Position numbers and translations under genes: made by a program. A stretch of DNA of 64,000 bases from the NCBI GenBank assembly GCA_030248215.1, contig JASANG010004103.1, forward strand, positions 186,001 through 250,000. Reading direction: 5' to 3'. Positions within the stretch are counted from its first letter, which is position 1; the number at the start of each line of letters is the position of its first letter. Shown here one piece after another: positions 61,901 to 64,000 of this stretch. The DNA is from Enoplolaimus lenunculus (lineage: Eukaryota; Nematoda; Enoplea; Enoplida; Thoracostomopsidae). Under the pieces are notes generated by a model. The model was not told the DNA's origin. It made no database searches and saw only the letters and a program-made list of their open reading frames with translations.

Positions 61901-64000
61901 AAATTTATTATCAGGTATATATCTCGCGATTTTTCATTACAGATATGCGGCAATATTGTTCCATGTGAAAAAATTATGAAATTCATCCGAAATCGTAAAA
62001 ATTGATGTATATCCGCTACTTTTTGTTTAAAATATAAGAAATCCCAGTGAATATTGGCATGCCTTAATTTATTGTGTTGGCAAAAAATAAAACATCTTTG
62101 AAACTTTTATACTTCCATATCCGTTTTTCGTTCCCACGATCTTTGCTCACTATTCCTTAACACCTCGGTAACAGCTATATCTCTTGATGACAGTTTCTAG
62201 TTACTTTTGGGTGAATCTAGCTGCCGTGGTTCGGTTGCATGAAACCGGTTTTCGAAATTTTAGCGCTTCTAATAAAAACCACAGCTCCTTGTCCTGCATT
62301 GTGTCTCTTGCAATTGTAGAGGAGAGAGTTCAGGGATGTGGCGGTCTTGATTGAAAGTAAGAAGTGCTTGCCAAGCGTAAGGATAAGTCCATCATACCTA
62401 AAGCCTAAGCATAAGCAGAAAAATTTATCTGAAGTTTAAGCTTAATTTATAACAGTCCTGCGGAAAAACGTTTCGCCTCTAATCTATACATGGGCCAAAA
62501 TGCACATGTATCTGTTATACCTAATTTAATTACTAAGTTCTATTTGTTTTGAAGCGGTGTTCGAATTTTTTGATCGTATCGATGACTTTGTTTGATTTTA
62601 ATTTTCAGAATATTACAACGTGGCAGAGGGACTGAAAAAGAACTTCGCGATTTGCAAGAACTTCGCTGGTCGTCGTAAGTGTTTTTGCTATACTATCCTC
62701 ACGATAGGACCGTATTATTTGATGCATTATTGTTTTAATTTAATTGTTATCAAATGGGGACATGAGCAACACCTGTTTAAAGCAGTTGAAAGTCATACTT
62801 TCGAAAGTTATAGCAGCCAGTATAGCTAAATTTTACATAAAAATTTACAACATAGTGGTAGAAATCGTGCAAGTGACATGGGTTACAATTATTTAAAAAT
62901 TGTTTGAGATTGATTTTGGTGAATTTTGAAATTGATTCATGCGAATTTGTGTTTTATATTCTCCAAAGCATCCACATGTGCAAGTTTTTGTGGCGAGAAC
63001 TTGCAGCTGCCAGTACTCGTTGCAACAGCTTGAACGCGCCAATTATAACTTGGTGGTTTTGAATGCAAACACGTGGACTTGCAAATTGCATCTGCGAGTT
63101 CTCGCTGAAATAGTTGCTCGTGTGAATGAGGCTTTAAACAGGTATATAGTTTATGCTTACAGAAACAATCGTTTCGCGAAATACAAAAACGATCCTTGTG
63201 ATAGTGTTTCTTTGAAAGAATCCAGAAGAAAATCCGGTACTATTGTCTGCCATTGACCGTATTAGTCTACGAATGAATTTAACTTGCAAATTGTCTGTGT
63301 CCGTGGTTTAATCAAGACCTTTGTTAGCATTTTAAGACGATTTTAGTATGTTTGGTCCCGCATCATGCAAAACAGTGAATTTTAGCCGATTTTTAAATAT
63401 ATTGGTTATTTTGTGTCATTAAGAGGACTATGTCTGTCGTAAGAATTTGCGCCTGTTTTGTTCTCCAGTAGTGTGAAATGACCCGTGATGTACAGTAATG
63501 GGAAGAATTAAGTGCCCGGTAATCGCGGAAATATCTGCGGTCGCGGTTTTATAATATCGGCTGAATTTCCTTTACTCGCGGCCAGTCTGGTCTAGAGGCA
63601 CAATTGCAGTTGTTGACGCAACTGCCATTACGCTTAATTCTGTCCCTGATTATGCGTGGAACCCTTATCCGTAGTTGGTGACTGTTTTAAGTAGCTTTTT
63701 AGATGTTGATGATGGATCTCCAGATCGCGATGTACTCGAAGCAACGGATGCATTAGAAGACTATTATAATACTCGGGCAGGCGACAATGGATTTCATGCT
63801 CAGTCGCCTGTTAACACAGCAAACGACTGTAGCAGCATTCAGTATGAACTGTACGAATTAGCTCAGCTCAGGAACCGTCACAGTGAAAAGGTGTCGGAAG
63901 ATGTCGTTTTTGAATCGGAGTTACCCCCTGTGATTCCTGATTTACACCCAGTGGTTCCCAATATTCCTCCTGTAACGGCTACTTTACCTCCTGTTATCCC
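44912..64000 (+). CDS. Paralogue B: triple-NADAR protein with polyQ, 29 exons visible, 3' end outside window
   Basis: Exons: 44912-44999, 45938-46051, 46318-46412, 46604-46697, 47083-47280, 47782-47876, 48346-48501, 49024-49192, 49589-49746, 49897-49926, 50008-50053, 51265-51405, 52202-52306, 52656-53221, 53550-53696, 54002-54155, 54516-54674, 54891-55076, 55536-55739, 55882-56141, 56590-56719, 57237-57284, 57574-57816, 58220-59368, 59728-59939, 61105-61239, 61623-61735, 62609-62674, 63695-64000. The same three NADAR domains follow acidic linkers. The N-terminus (MNASHNDQDDFHGFSDDDEE) has no SAP domain. Exon 52656-53221 adds a Ser-rich block and about 43 glutamines. The tail has ALKRRRMED, a probable nuclear signal, a coiled-coil-like segment (LNQQRLQLQTELSQQERL) and Pro-Pro-Val-Ile-Pro repeats at the window end. 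Its first exon is the least certain. Confidence 0.86.
48063..48224 (+). repeat. (GTT)n trinucleotide repeat, about 53 units, intronic
   Basis: A long, nearly pure GTT array with a few GCT interruptions toward its 3' end, in intron 6 of paralogue B, 120 bases upstream of exon 48346-48501. Long open frames through it in several phases are artefacts of the repeat. Confidence 0.97.
48828..48942. repeat. Short tandem repeat of AAGCTTCAGTGTGC units, about 33 bp each
   Basis: Four AAGCTTCA motifs (first at about 48831) alternate with TGAAGC, as in AAAAAGCTTCAGTGTGCTGC. The units are themselves partly palindromic (TGAAGC...GCTTCA). It lies in intron 7 of paralogue B. Confidence 0.7.
50519..50941 (-). 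mobile_element. hAT-like MITE, CAGGGTGCAACCGG family, diverged, reverse orientation
   Basis: GGGTGCAACCGGAATTACAA at the left and TTCCGCTTGCAGCCTG at the right. Flanks GTTACAAG and GTTATAAG form an 8-bp duplication with one mismatch. It lies in intron 11 of paralogue B. The interior includes TTTATCTGCTGTATTTTAGA and TCCACGGAAGCGAAATC, which is the source type of the fragment at 25871-26014. Confidence 0.82.
51658..52076 (-). mobile_element. hAT-like MITE, CAGGGTGCAACCGG family, diverged, reverse orientation
   Basis: It begins CACGGTGCAACCGGAATTAC and ends TTCCGGTTGCACCCTG. Flanks ATACTAAA and ATACTATT match at six of eight positions. It lies in intron 12 of paralogue B, 0.7 kb from the previous copy. 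Confidence 0.82.
52794..52923 (+). repeat. Coding CAA/CAG repeat (polyglutamine) in exon 14 of paralogue B
   Basis: Mostly CAA triplets with CAG and two GAA interruptions encode about 43 Gln with Glu breaks, between a Ser-rich block and the NADAR2 domain. The corresponding exon of paralogue A (26835-27121) has no such tract. Confidence 0.95.
53130..54674 (+). other. NADAR domain 2 of paralogue B
   Basis: The end of exon 52656-53221 plus 53550-53696, 54002-54155 and 54516-54674. ETYMEPLQLDQATYPSILHY starts the fold and LLGQNLVGRILMELRQEIG ends it. The three last exons match A in length (147, 154, 159). SILHY lacks the motif Glu, as in A. Confidence 0.82.
55882..57700 (+). other. NADAR domain 3 of paralogue B
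   Basis: Exons 55882-56141, 56590-56719, 57237-57284 and the start of 57574-57816. LLCFFKDECKPLSDFYHAPF and VYSCMMECYWSHLLRY open it; LGRNLLGVALMVIREEIRF closes it. Exon lengths 260, 130 and 48 equal those of A. Confidence 0.85.
60109..60895 (+). mobile_element. 787-bp inverted-repeat transposon, 5-bp TSD GTACT, with a transposase N-terminal remnant
   Basis: It begins CTGGCTTCTCCACAGC and ends with the exact reverse complement. GTACT flanks both ends (60104-60108 and 60896-60900). It is longer than the copy at 14554 by an internal block at about 60547-60765 that holds a short open frame. It lies in intron 25 of paralogue B. Confidence 0.92.
60632..60709 (+). pseudogene. Remnant of a DNA-transposase N-terminus inside the 60109 element
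   Basis: A 25-codon frame starts MSTQRNIKSYFAECPPQKK. A short Ser/Lys leader with I-K-S-Y-F and a Pro-Lys cluster resembles the N-termini of hAT-type transposases carrying a TTF-type zinc finger. The rest of the gene is deleted. The resemblance is from memory of the family pattern only. Confidence 0.45.
62967..63133. mobile_element. Short inverted-repeat element in intron 28 of paralogue B
   Basis: GCATCCACATGTGCAAG and TTGTGGCGAGAACTTGCAG at the left face CTGCGAGTTCTCGCTGAAAT and CTCGTGTGAATGAGGC at the right, about 43 bases per arm with moderate mismatch. A 105-codon open frame here is a by-product of the element. Confidence 0.55.

Noticed and set aside
62939-63256. 105-codon open frame in intron 28 of paralogue B
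   Set aside because: It overlaps a short inverted-repeat element and has no exon borders in phase with the gene.
1-64000. CRISPR arrays, operons, bacterial promoters or riboswitches
   Set aside because: The split-gene structure and gene families are eukaryotic; the direct repeats seen are microsatellites or transposon pieces.

Overview
This is eukaryotic, almost certainly invertebrate animal, nuclear DNA. Coding exons are split by many GT-AG introns of a few hundred bases to over 1 kb, both strands are AT-rich, and the introns and gaps are full of short DNA transposons. The gene content (a ZDHHC palmitoyltransferase, an eIF4B-like factor, and SAP/NADAR proteins) is metazoan. A nematode is plausible, but that is an inference and the species is not identifiable from the sequence alone.

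Layout. (1) 819-2315, minus strand: three internal exons of an eIF4B/eIF4H-type RRM translation factor; the rest lies outside the window or was not found. (2) 5026-16026, plus strand: a ZDHHC2/15-like palmitoyltransferase with two alternative C-terminal ends (12310-13015, or 15435-15541 plus 15971-16026). (3) 19748-37325, plus strand: paralogue A, a 28-exon, about 1800-residue protein with a SAP domain, three NADAR domains and a basic, low-complexity tail. (4) 37326-44911: intergenic DNA rich in mobile elements. (5) 44912-64000 and beyond, plus strand: paralogue B of the same family, 29 exons visible. It has lost the SAP exon, gained a long polyglutamine tract, and runs off the right end of the window.

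The tandem pair A/B is the main content. NADAR domains are known from YbiA and from DarT-linked enzymes that remove ADP-ribose from guanine bases. Three copies in one chain behind a DNA-binding SAP domain suggest a nuclear protein that reads or erases ADP-ribose on nucleic acid. The three repeats have each lost different parts of the YbiA-type active-site motif. Eleven exons have identical lengths in A and B while introns are unrelated, so the duplication is old and the NADAR exons are under strong constraint.

Mobile DNA: at least seven short inverted-repeat families with defined ends (several with intact target-site duplications of 8, 5 or 2 bp), a tRNA-derived SINE-like tandem unit present at two loci, and a pair of near-identical 267-bp elements carrying a tRNA-like sequence between terminal inverted repeats. 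No LTR or viral element was recognised.
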